Source: Phocaeicola vulgatus ATCC 8482 (GTDB taxonomy: Bacteria > Bacteroidota > Bacteroidia > Bacteroidales > Bacteroidaceae). Taken from it: a DNA stretch of 64,000 nt. Positions 55,417-63,316 of the stretch are shown in pieces (positions within the stretch are counted from its first letter, which is position 1; every line of letters begins with the position of its first letter). The notes below the pieces were generated by a model. That model did not search any database. It was not told where the DNA came from and saw only the letters and a program-made list of their open reading frames with translations. The DNA lies in contig NC_009614.1 of NCBI RefSeq assembly GCF_000012825.1, positions 372,001-436,000 on the forward strand, in the 5' to 3' direction. The translations under genes were made by a program, and so were the position numbers.

Positions 55417-55620
55417 ATGAAAAAAGAAGACCCCGACAACAAGCAACCGGAATACACCCGCTATTCCGAAGATGAAGAACAAGTGCTGGACTTGGACGAA
55501 CTGATGGACGTACAAGGCGGTATAGATGACAATGAAGTGGCCAAATGTGGCCTGGGATGCTATACAGGCGGATTTACCAATCCTACAAAAACACAAGATG
55601 AGAATGCCGGAAATGAATAA
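55417..55620 (+). CDS. double-glycine RiPP-like precursor peptide (locus B)
   Basis: A 67-residue peptide with an acidic leader ending VLDLDELMDVQGG (Gly34-Gly35; Val at -4, Met/Leu near -6/-7), the form cut by C39 exporters. The predicted core (residues 36-67) is Asp/Asn-rich with two Cys, 44 and 48, in KCGLGCYTGG. The CGLGC element parallels GVGCVC in the other precursor. It sits between HlyD and the radical SAM gene and overlaps that gene's start by 8 bp. Likely a radical SAM-modified peptide, perhaps with thioether links; the product is not a known sequence to me. Confidence 0.85.
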   Translation: MKKEDPDNKQPEYTRYSEDEEQVLDLDELMDVQGGIDDNEVAKCGLGCYTGGFTNPTKTQDENAGNE

Positions 55621-57109
55621 AGTATATGTGCTGAACCCTCATTATCATCTGAGACATGATATTCACAGGGTCGCATTATTCTCCAGTACGGGGACAGATA
55701 CCGACTGCTCCCGGAACTGGCATACTTTTATTCACCCGCTGCAAGCTGTCATGCTGAGTTTTTTCACGTATGACAGACCTTTGCAGACAACTCTCCCTCT
55801 GCTGTGCGACTTCTTCTGCCGGAGCAAGGAGGAGATGATCAAATGGGTATCGGACTTCATTGATAATCCGACCCCCATTTATACCTCCTCCCAGCAGGGA
55901 GAAATTTATTTTCCCAAACGTATATTGATTGAAGCGGAAAAGGCAGGCAAAGCATTGCGTTTTGACCGGCTGCAAGCAAATTCTTTTGTCTGGAAAAAAC
56001 TGGATCTTACTACAAGAAGGCTGTATTCCGGTCCGTTGCTCCTCACATTCATGCTGACCAACCAATGTGTCACGCATTGTAAGTATTGCTATGCAGATAC
56101 ATCAACGCAAATAAAATCCCCACTCACCACCCAACGCATGATGGAGCTGATCAAGGAAGCTTCAGACCTGCAAGTACAACAAGTAAATCTGATAGGTGGT
56201 GAAATATTCCTGCATAAAGACTGGAAAATCATATTAAAAGAATTGGTAAAACGGGGTATTGCCCCCGAATTCATATCGACCAAAATGCCTGTAACCCAAA
56301 AACTGTTGCAAGATGTACAGGAAACAGGGTATCAGGGAATTGTTCAAATTTCACTGGATGCCATTCATTCCGAAATACTGACCGCCTCACTGGGAGTAAA
56401 CGGAAATTATGCCAAAGAGATGCTTCACGGCCTGCAATTACTGGATGACAGCGGACTGAATTATCAGATTTCATCTGTGCTGACCAACTACAATTGCCAA
56501 GTGAATGTCTTGGCGGAATTACTGCATGAATTATCTCATCTGAAGCATATACGCGACTGGCGTATTATCCCCGCCAGTAATTCCATATACAAAGAGTATA
56601 ATGTATTTTCGCATTTGAAACCTACTAAAGCGCAAATTACAAAGGTATTCAACCAAATACGTCCTCTTCTCACACAGGTTTCCTTTCCCGTGATTTTAGG
56701 GAAAGAAGTAACCGATAAAAACTATCAAGATACCTGGGGTGGAAGCCGGTGTTTCAAAGGAAGCGAATGCTCTGCATTGACCACTCATATGTTTATATTG
56801 CCTGATGGCAAAGTGACTGTATGCGAGCAACTTTACTGGCATCCACAATTTATCATAGGAAATGTAACCACACAAAGTCTGAAAGAAGTCTGGCATTCCC
56901 CTCAAGCCTTGCACCTTTGTTCCTTGTCACGTCAGGATATCAACAAAGAGAGTCCATGCAGGGAATGCCGTCTTTTTGAAGACTGTTTCAGTTATCAGAA
57001 CCGTTGCTGGAGTGATATCATAAAAGCTTATGGAAAGGATTGTTGGGATTTTCCCGATCCGCGTTGCTGTTTTGCTCCTGCCATGAAAAATAAATTAAGT
57101 TATGACTGA
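55613..57109 (+). CDS. radical SAM/SPASM peptide maturase (locus B)
   Basis: A 498-residue enzyme. Residues 1-100 (VYVLNPHYHLRHDIHRVALF ...) look like a PqqD-type leader-recognition element. The 4Fe-4S site is Cys152-x3-Cys156-x2-Cys159 (QCVTHCKYCYAD). The barrel continues with VNLIGGEIFLH and VQISLDAIHSE. The SPASM region has many Cys (SECSALTTH, VTVCEQLYW, SPCRECRLFEDC, NRCWSD). The start at 55613 is chosen because it matches the homologue at 48080 and gives the tight overlap with the precursor stop; an upstream in-frame ATG lies inside the precursor. It overlaps the next gene by 8 bp, so precursor, maturase and C39-like protein are coupled. Confidence 0.92.
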   Translation: MNKVYVLNPHYHLRHDIHRVALFSSTGTDTDCSRNWHTFIHPLQAVMLSFFTYDRPLQTTLPLLCDFFCRSKEEMIKWVSDFIDNPTPIYTSSQQGEIYFPKRILIEAEKAGKALRFDRLQANSFVWKKLDLTTRRLYSGPLLLTFMLTNQCVTHCKYCYADTSTQIKSPLTTQRMMELIKEASDLQVQQVNLIGGEIFLHKDWKIILKELVKRGIAPEFISTKMPVTQKLLQDVQETGYQGIVQISLDAIHSEILTASLGVNGNYAKEMLHGLQLLDDSGLNYQISSVLTNYNCQVNVLAELLHELSHLKHIRDWRIIPASNSIYKEYNVFSHLKPTKAQITKVFNQIRPLLTQVSFPVILGKEVTDKNYQDTWGGSRCFKGSECSALTTHMFILPDGKVTVCEQLYWHPQFIIGNVTTQSLKEVWHSPQALHLCSLSRQDINKESPCRECRLFEDCFSYQNRCWSDIIKAYGKDCWDFPDPRCCFAPAMKNKLSYD

Positions 57110-57647
57110 AGACGAACTTGACAGAATAAAAAAATCATTTGTCCGTTCCAGTGACGAATGTCCCATGGAAGTGGCCTGTCTGCTCACTGTCATGAAATAC
57201 TATGGCGGTCAACAAGATGCACGCACACTAGCCGAATGGTGTAAAGTAGATGGAAAATATACGTTGATGGGTATGAAACAGGCAGCTATACGTGCAGGAA
57301 TGGAAGCGGAAATCTGCTTGCAAAACATGGAACAATTGTCCACCAGAAAATTTCCTGCCATACTTTTTGCCATCAATGATTTCGAAGTACCGGGATATGT
57401 GGTTTGTTATGGCATTCATGAAGGCCGCTTCATTATTTGGGAGCCGGGATTCGGCCCTATGCAATATTGGGAAAACCAAATGAAAACATTATGGATAAGA
57501 GGAATAACTCTTACTCTGTTTCCCACCCACGAATTTATGCAGAAAACGGATTTTCAACTAAAATGGTGGGAGTTGTATCCGTGGAGTAGGAAATGGAAAA
57601 GAAGACTGAACCGCTGGTATGAATATATCTGGCTAAATTATCCCTAG
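57102..57647 (+). CDS. stand-alone degenerate C39-like protein (locus B), C-terminus cut by a TAG
   Basis: A 181-residue paralogue of 36684-37271. It keeps the C39 fold signature (ACLLTVMKYYGG) but has Met at the catalytic Cys position (Cys20 lies two residues upstream), Gly98 for His (PGYVVCYG) and Glu114 for Asp (IIWEPGFG). It is thus a likely leader- or substrate-binding protein rather than a protease (inference). The frame beyond the TAG at 57645-57647 still encodes FREMVTQLRRK, matching LFRQMVYKLGKNK at the end of the locus A protein, so 12 residues have been lost by a nonsense change. It overlaps the maturase gene by 8 bp. Confidence 0.68.
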   Translation: MTEDELDRIKKSFVRSSDECPMEVACLLTVMKYYGGQQDARTLAEWCKVDGKYTLMGMKQAAIRAGMEAEICLQNMEQLSTRKFPAILFAINDFEVPGYVVCYGIHEGRFIIWEPGFGPMQYWENQMKTLWIRGITLTLFPTHEFMQKTDFQLKWWELYPWSRKWKRRLNRWYEYIWLNYP

Positions 57648-57648
57648 T

Positions 57649-58388
57649 TCAGGGAAATGGTAACACAGCTAAGACGGAAATGAATGGAGTAAGCCAAGTC
57701 CAATTATTCCATAGGGGCAGATTGAACCCCTTAGCCGTCAAACTAAGTTTTTTATTACATACGATTCTTTTGTTCTGTGGAGACCAAAGCCCCATAGTAG
57801 GTGATAAAACCAGCGAGGCAAAAATCTTATCATAGTCTGGTGCATTAATCATATTAATTAAAGCAATCGTAGGATCATCTTCTGAATAAGCTCCACTAAA
57901 AGAAATAATCGCATCTTTAACATATTGATATCCGGCTGATAAGTATACCCATTTATAAGTTGTTCCTAAAGTTATATTATGAGATAAAGAAGGTAATAAA
58001 AAAGGATTACCACCCTCATATGTATACCGATTAATATACATTACATTACTTCGCAACTGAGCATAATATGGACGAGAGTATAATAGTTGCGCATCTGAAT
58101 ATAGTTGTATTGTTCCCATATTTGAACTAGTGCAAGGTAGGAGAATAGTGGAATAGCCAACTGAAGAAATTGGTAATACTCCTTTTGTTTCATTTGATTT
58201 TATATTAAAAGCTCCGGTTTGATCACTGATAGTACCTTGTAAAAAAGTAAAATCAGGCAAAGAAAACAACACTATATTGGCAAACTCTAGTGGCTGTTTT
58301 TTTTATCCACTATTATTCCACTAATCATCTGTGCATGTATGCAAAGAGAAACCAGTAAGAGGCAGAAAGTTATATATAATTTTTTCAT
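57649..58388 (-). pseudogene. outer membrane receptor remnant, internally deleted
   Basis: A convergent remnant of the OMP_b-brl_3 receptor family. It begins with a good signal peptide at 58388 (KLYITFCLLLVSLCIHAQ) and a CarboxypepD_reg-like domain. An eight-base T tract at 58297-58304 breaks the frame, which resumes at IVLFSLPDFTF. After TIQLYSDAQLL the plug and most of the barrel are missing: the text jumps to SRPYYAQLRSNVMYINRYTY, a late barrel segment in the intact paralogues. The end near 57690 is also lost. Position next to the C39-like gene mirrors locus A. Confidence 0.82.
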
Positions 58389-58417
58389 AACAATATCAAT
58401 TATTTATCGGTTAAACC

Positions 58418-58498
58418 GGAACGCAAATGACACAAATCTAACCTCCGGCAGGTTTATATCCATGCTGTACTGTTATTAATTTGTATCATTTGTGTTCC
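58418..58498. repeat. 20-bp inverted repeat, two mismatches
   Basis: GGAACGCAAATGACACAAAT (58418-58437) is inverted at 58479-58498, enclosing a small AACCTCCGGCAGGTT palindrome. Confidence 0.75.
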
Positions 58499-58546
58499 AA
58501 TTTTAATTTATAGAACGAAATAAATCCGCGTTCCATCCATCAATTC

Positions 58547-58584
58547 CCATTTATCATCCGGTGGTATGATGGCGGATAATCATT
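58547..58584. repeat. 38-bp direct repeat, copy 1
   Basis: Copy 2 lies at 58979-59016 with one mismatch. A related inverted segment is at 58801-58824 (22 of 24 positions over the shared part). Confidence 0.85.
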
Positions 58585-58684
58585 ATGTATCATGCATCGC
58601 CGCATCTTACATATCTTTTACAAACAGACCTGTTAAAACCGGATGTGTCAAAACTAAACTATCCGCTATATCCTCCTTGGGATT

Positions 58685-58715
58685 GGGCTGAAAAATCTGA
58701 AGGATTTTTCAGCCC
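58685..58715. repeat. perfect 13-bp hairpin
   Basis: GGGCTGAAAAATC and its exact complement around a 5-nt loop, without a T-run. Confidence 0.85.
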
Positions 58716-58978
58716 GAACTTACGGTGCATTACTTCCGGAGTCGTGGACGGTGGTTCGGGCAGACAAATATGTAAAAGTCCATTCCATTGGGAATATATG
58801 AAATGATAATCCTCAATCATACCACAAAATATTTGTTTATAGAATGGGATGACGGATGGAACACGGATTTTTTTACTTTACCTGTCATTGGGTTTGCAAG
58901 TACAAATTTAAATTTTAAGTCCGTTTTTGTCCGCTTCGTCCGTGTAGTTCGCATTCCATCCCCCCGTTTTATAAATTT

Positions 58979-59016
58979 CCATTTATCATCCGGTGGTATG
59001 ATTGCGGATAATCATT
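58979..59016. repeat. 38-bp direct repeat, copy 2
   Basis: Same unit as 58547-58584, 432 bp away; contains CCGGTGGTATGAT. Confidence 0.85.
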
Positions 59017-59049
59017 TCAAATAAGATAAAATATGTTATTTCATATTCT

Positions 59050-61104
59050 TCATTTATTCTTCCCCTTCAAGTATTCATAAAAAGCATATTGCGCCCGTAC
59101 CGGTTCTTCTTCCGGATTCCTTTTCAACACATTATTCAGATTTTCATCCACCCAACCGGCTTTTCTGTTATCTTTCAACTGAATAGCCAGCATATCTATC
59201 AGTTGTTGTTTCAGATCTTCGTCAAGAATGGGGGTAACGGCCTCTATACGCCGGTACAGGTTGCGCCTCATCCAATCCGGCGAACCCATGAACAGAAACG
59301 GTTTTCCTCCATGGTGGAAATACCACACCCGGGCATGTTCCAAAAAGCTGTCCACAATGCGAGTGATACGGATATTTCTGCTATAAGGCTGATTGGGAAT
59401 CAAGCAGCAGATACCACGTACTATCAAGTCTATTTTCACTCCTGCCTCACTAGCCTTATATAATTCATCTATCATGGCAGGATCTTGCAGCGCATTCATT
59501 TTCAAGATAATCCGCGCTTCTTTTCCCGCCTTTGCCATATTTATCTCATATCCGATACGTCTTCTCAGTTCCGGCAGCAGATTAAAACGGGCTACCAACA
59601 AACGCTTGAATTTGGGTTCAGTCACTTCTTTCTGTAATACCCGGAATAAAGTATACAGATCATTCACAATAATCTCGTTGGAAGTGAACAAACCGGAATC
59701 AGCATATATCCGGGCAGTCTTCTCATTGAAATTTCCGGTACTGATATAAGCATAGCTGCGAGTCTGTTTTCCCTCTTTGTTATACCGCAGTACAAGTGCC
59801 ACCTTGGCATGCACTTTCAATCCCGGTATACTGAAAATAATATGTATCCCCGCCCGCTTCATCATCTCGGCGGTAGCCAAATTGTTTTCTTCGTCAAAAC
59901 GGGCCTTAAGTTCTACAAAAACAGTTACTTTTTTACCATTCTGCGCAGCAGCAATCAGCGTATTGATAACAACCGAGTTTTCCGCCACCCTATATTGGGT
60001 AATCATGATCTCCTTACAGGACGGATCATGAACGGCCTCATACAGGAAATGGATGAAATGTTCAAAAGAATGATAAGGGAAATGCAACATCAAATCCTTC
60101 TTGCTCACATAACGGAATATGGATTCTTTCTCATCCAAACAATTCAATGTCATGGGACGAGGTTTCAATTGGGTACAAAGTTCCTTACTGGGATTAGGCA
60201 GATGAGCTAAATCCTCCAAGTTCAAGTGTTTGTCTCCCGGAACCAAATCATCACGATTGATGCCAAATGCATCGACCAGAAACTCCAGATAATCCGCAGG
60301 CATCTTTCGGTCATACACAAAACGGCATACAGCACCTATTTTACGCTTTTTCACCTTTTTACGCAACTGTTCCACCATTACTTCGGAACTGGTTGCATCA
60401 TCCACGAAAATATCGGCGTCACGAGATATCTTGCAACAATAACTGCAATCCAAATCATAGCCCGGAAACATACGGTTGATATTCGCCTTTATAATATCTT
60501 CCATATACATCAGGTAAAAGTTTTCTCCCTGTCGGGGAAGTTCTATGAAACGGGGAACTTTGCTATAAGGCAATTTGATAATATAGTATTCCTTTTCCCC
60601 CGTGTCTTTGCGCGTCACGCGTACCGACAGATACAAACGGTTGTCACGTAAAAAAGTCTTGATTCGATTCTTGCATACCGGAACAGGTTGAAGATAGGGA
60701 AAAATTTCTTCCTTAAAGAAATTACTGATAAACTCCTGATGAAAAGGCTCTACCTCCTGTTTACTTTGATAAAAAATAATATGATGCCTGCGCAAAGCCG
60801 GAACAATCTTATGCTCATAAATGCGGATACGGTCTTCCATCTGGCTATTGACAGCTTCGGTTATCTGATGTATCAGGTGTCTGGCTTCTTCCTGTGTCAT
60901 ATCATCACTTTGGCCACCGGAAGCGATGGCTTTATGTTCCGCTACACGAATCTTGTAGAATTCCTCCAGATTAGAAGAATATATAGAGATAAAGTTAATC
61001 CGTTCATACAACGGAAGGGAGTCGTCATCCGCCTCCAACAACACGCGATAGTTGAAAGACAACCAACTGATATCACGCTTGAAATAATGATATTTGCTCT
61101 CCAT
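59050..61104 (-). CDS. ppk: polyphosphate kinase 1
   Basis: A 684-residue PPK1, which polymerises the ATP gamma-phosphate into polyphosphate. The N-terminal domain starts FKRDISWLSFNYRVLLEA and contains SIYSSNLEEFYKIRVAEH. The two PLD-like catalytic domains include the phosphorylated-His region (GLKVHAKVALVLRY) and TGNFNEKTARIYADSG. Length is standard. The start at 61104 lies 20 bp after a TATATTTG box (61124-61131) that overlaps the divergent promoter of the phosphoesterase gene. It marks the return to conserved chromosome. Confidence 0.95.
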   Translation of the reverse strand: MESKYHYFKRDISWLSFNYRVLLEADDDSLPLYERINFISIYSSNLEEFYKIRVAEHKAIASGGQSDDMTQEEARHLIHQITEAVNSQMEDRIRIYEHKIVPALRRHHIIFYQSKQEVEPFHQEFISNFFKEEIFPYLQPVPVCKNRIKTFLRDNRLYLSVRVTRKDTGEKEYYIIKLPYSKVPRFIELPRQGENFYLMYMEDIIKANINRMFPGYDLDCSYCCKISRDADIFVDDATSSEVMVEQLRKKVKKRKIGAVCRFVYDRKMPADYLEFLVDAFGINRDDLVPGDKHLNLEDLAHLPNPSKELCTQLKPRPMTLNCLDEKESIFRYVSKKDLMLHFPYHSFEHFIHFLYEAVHDPSCKEIMITQYRVAENSVVINTLIAAAQNGKKVTVFVELKARFDEENNLATAEMMKRAGIHIIFSIPGLKVHAKVALVLRYNKEGKQTRSYAYISTGNFNEKTARIYADSGLFTSNEIIVNDLYTLFRVLQKEVTEPKFKRLLVARFNLLPELRRRIGYEINMAKAGKEARIILKMNALQDPAMIDELYKASEAGVKIDLIVRGICCLIPNQPYSRNIRITRIVDSFLEHARVWYFHHGGKPFLFMGSPDWMRRNLYRRIEAVTPILDEDLKQQLIDMLAIQLKDNRKAGWVDENLNNVLKRNPEEEPVRAQYAFYEYLKGKNK

Positions 61105-61123
61105 ATTATGCTTAGATTTGTTC

Positions 61124-61140
61124 CAAATATAGTACCTTTG
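61124..61140. promoter_or_regulatory. overlapping divergent -7 boxes for ppk and the phosphoesterase
   Basis: TATATTTG on the minus strand (61124-61131) and TACCTTTG on the plus strand (61133-61140) are separated by one base. Confidence 0.6.
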
Positions 61141-61161
61141 TCGATAATAAACAAAAAAACT

Positions 61162-61659
61162 ATGACAAGAATCGGATTATTATCGGATACTCATGCATTT
61201 TGGGATGACAAATACTTGAAATACTTTGAGAATTGTGATGAAATATGGCACGCCGGAGACATCGGCTCGGTGGAAGTCGCCCGGAAACTGTCCGCTTTCC
61301 GCCCCTTCCGGGCTGTATATGGAAATATTGACGGGCAGGACATACGCAGACTTTATCCTCAAACCAACCGCTTCACCGTAGATGGTGCCGAGGTGTTGAT
61401 AAAGCATATAGGCGGATATCCGGGCAACTATGATCCTTCCATCCGCGGCAGCCTGCTGGTGAAACCTCCCCAGCTTTTTATCAGCGGACATTCGCATATA
61501 TTAAAGGTGAAATATGACAAGACACTGGATATGTTACACATCAACCCGGGAGCAGCAGGTATTTCCGGATTTCATAAAGTGAGAACATTGGTACGTTTTT
61601 GTATCGATAATGGAGAATTTAAAGATTTAGAAGTAATAGAACTGGCGGATAAGTTGTAA
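61162..61659 (+). CDS. YfcE/MJ0936-type metallophosphoesterase
   Basis: A 165-residue calcineurin-fold phosphodiesterase. Metal-binding motifs SDTH (residues 8-11), HAGD, GNID and GHSH are all present in order. The ATG at 61162 fits the family N-terminus; the long upstream open frame is only the antisense of ppk. Substrate unknown (family members hydrolyse small phosphodiesters in vitro). It is divergent from ppk across a shared 57-bp promoter region. Confidence 0.9.
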   Translation: MTRIGLLSDTHAFWDDKYLKYFENCDEIWHAGDIGSVEVARKLSAFRPFRAVYGNIDGQDIRRLYPQTNRFTVDGAEVLIKHIGGYPGNYDPSIRGSLLVKPPQLFISGHSHILKVKYDKTLDMLHINPGAAGISGFHKVRTLVRFCIDNGEFKDLEVIELADKL

Positions 61660-61707
61660 GATTAAAAAATCTTTCCGAACTTTGCACGCACTAATATCAA
61701 AAACAAT

Positions 61708-62847
61708 ATGAAGACTTATCTCGTTACAGGAGCTGCCGGATTTATCGGAGCCAACTATTTAAAATACATCCTGGCCAAACATGACGACATCAGGGTGGTG
61801 GTACTGGATGCCTTGACTTATGCCGGCAATCTGGGAACTATTGCATCAGACATTGATAATGAACGTTGTTTCTTCGTAAAAGGAGATATATGCGACCGTG
61901 ATTTGGCAGACCAACTATTCTCAGAATACAAGTTTGACTACATCGTGAATTTTGCAGCAGAAAGCCATGTAGACCGCAGTATTGAAAACCCACAATTGTT
62001 TCTGCAAACTAATATTTTGGGAACCCAAAACCTGCTGGATGCGGCCCGCCGTGCCTGGGTGACGGGAAAAGATGAGAATGGTTATCCTACCTGGCGTAAA
62101 GATGTACGTTACCACCAGGTATCTACAGATGAGGTATACGGTAGCCTGGGAGCAGAAGGTTTCTTTACTGAAACAACTCCTTTATGTCCGCACAGCCCAT
62201 ATAGTGCCTCCAAGACAAGCGCTGATATGATTGTCATGGCTTATCGTGATACTTACAAAATGCCGGTAACCATTACCCGCTGTTCCAATAATTACGGTCC
62301 GTACCATTTTCCCGAAAAACTGATTCCGCTGATCATTAAAAACATTTTGGAAGGAAAGAAACTTCCCGTATATGGTGACGGAAAGAATGTACGCGACTGG
62401 TTATATGTAGAAGACCATTGCAAAGCCATCGATTTGGTTCTGCGCAAGGGTCGCGAAGGGGAAGTATATAATGTAGGCGGACACAATGAGAAAGAAAACA
62501 TAGAGATAGTAAAACTTACCATAGCCACTATTCACCGGATGATGACGGAAACTCCCGAATATCGCAAAATCTTGAAGAAAAAAGAGTTGAACGATAAAGG
62601 TGAGATTTCTATCGACTGGATTAACGAATCATTAATCACCTTTGTCAAAGACCGTTTGGGACATGACCAACGTTATGCTATCGATCCTACCAAAATCACT
62701 AATGAATTAGGATGGTATCCTGAAACAAAATTCGAAACCGGTATTGTAAAAACAATCCAATGGTATCTGGAAAATCAAGCATGGGTGGAAAATGTAACAA
62801 GTGGCGATTACCAAAAGTATTATGAAAGAATGTATAAAAACCGATAA
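61708..62847 (+). CDS. rfbB: dTDP-glucose 4,6-dehydratase
   Basis: A 379-residue extended SDR enzyme making dTDP-4-keto-6-deoxyglucose, a precursor of rhamnose and other surface sugars. Visible are the NAD-binding start (VTGAAGFIGANYLKYIL), the catalytic Thr-Asp-Glu (STDEVYGSLG) and the YSASK tyrosine-lysine motif. The rest of the dTDP-rhamnose pathway is not in the window. It is followed by a strong terminator; the upstream -7 box is weak (GAACTTTG near 61677). Confidence 0.95.
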   Translation: MKTYLVTGAAGFIGANYLKYILAKHDDIRVVVLDALTYAGNLGTIASDIDNERCFFVKGDICDRDLADQLFSEYKFDYIVNFAAESHVDRSIENPQLFLQTNILGTQNLLDAARRAWVTGKDENGYPTWRKDVRYHQVSTDEVYGSLGAEGFFTETTPLCPHSPYSASKTSADMIVMAYRDTYKMPVTITRCSNNYGPYHFPEKLIPLIIKNILEGKKLPVYGDGKNVRDWLYVEDHCKAIDLVLRKGREGEVYNVGGHNEKENIEIVKLTIATIHRMMTETPEYRKILKKKELNDKGEISIDWINESLITFVKDRLGHDQRYAIDPTKITNELGWYPETKFETGIVKTIQWYLENQAWVENVTSGDYQKYYERMYKNR

Positions 62848-62868
62848 AGAATACATCTTATAATATTT

Positions 62869-62916
62869 AAAAAAGTCCCCGGATAAGAAAGGCGTTCTTA
62901 TCCGGGGACTTTTTTA
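62869..62916 (+). terminator. strong terminator after rfbB
   Basis: A stem of about 20 bp (AAAAGTCCCCGGATAAGAA and complement) with a 5-nt loop and a T-run. Confidence 0.95.
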
Positions 62917-63316
62917 TCTTAATATTTCCAACACCAGATTTCAGCTATAATAAAACAATAAAATAGAATTTGATATAGATATGTTCAACAACATAGCATA
63001 TTCACTTTTATCTTCGATTACTTTCGTATATTTTTGCACCTACAAGATAATTATAACACAAACAGTGCACTAAAAATAAAATAAAGAAATCATTTTAATA
63101 TTTATAAATATAAAATCATAAAATAGCAAGAATAAAGAAATAAAACAAAAAACACAAACAAATCTCCAAAGTATTAAAAGGCAGAAACATGAAAAAAGAA
63201 AGAAAACAAAAGATTAATCTAACATAATAAGTTTACGATTGAAACCAAACTGATTCAACAACTTGATATAACAATCAACCTTTAAAAACAAATAGTGAAT
63301 TAATAAAGAAGCAAAA
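62917..63316 (+). other. AT-rich leader region upstream of the SusC-like gene
   Basis: No gene is supportable. The segment carries a TATTTTTG -7 box at 63029-63036, giving a very A-rich untranslated leader of about 270 nt before the start at 63317. Confidence 0.6.
63029..63036 (+). promoter_or_regulatory. -7 box TATTTTTG for the SusC-like gene
   Basis: TAnnTTTG match about 280 bp before the start codon. Confidence 0.5.

Larger units (their letters stand above)
58389..59049. other. repeat-rich intergenic segment at the island's right edge
   Basis: About 660 bp with no credible gene. It holds several inverted and direct repeats (listed separately) and may mark the junction between the island and ppk. 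No integrase or att-type sequence was recognised. Confidence 0.6.

Noticed and set aside
33074-58388. Island as a prophage or integrative element
   Set aside because: No integrase, transposase, phage structural, relaxase or conjugation gene was found, and no flanking att-type repeat could be identified.
60688-61659. A 323-residue plus-strand open frame ending with the phosphoesterase
   Set aside because: Its first 158 codons are antisense to ppk with no protein-like pattern; the true gene starts at 61162 just after a promoter box.
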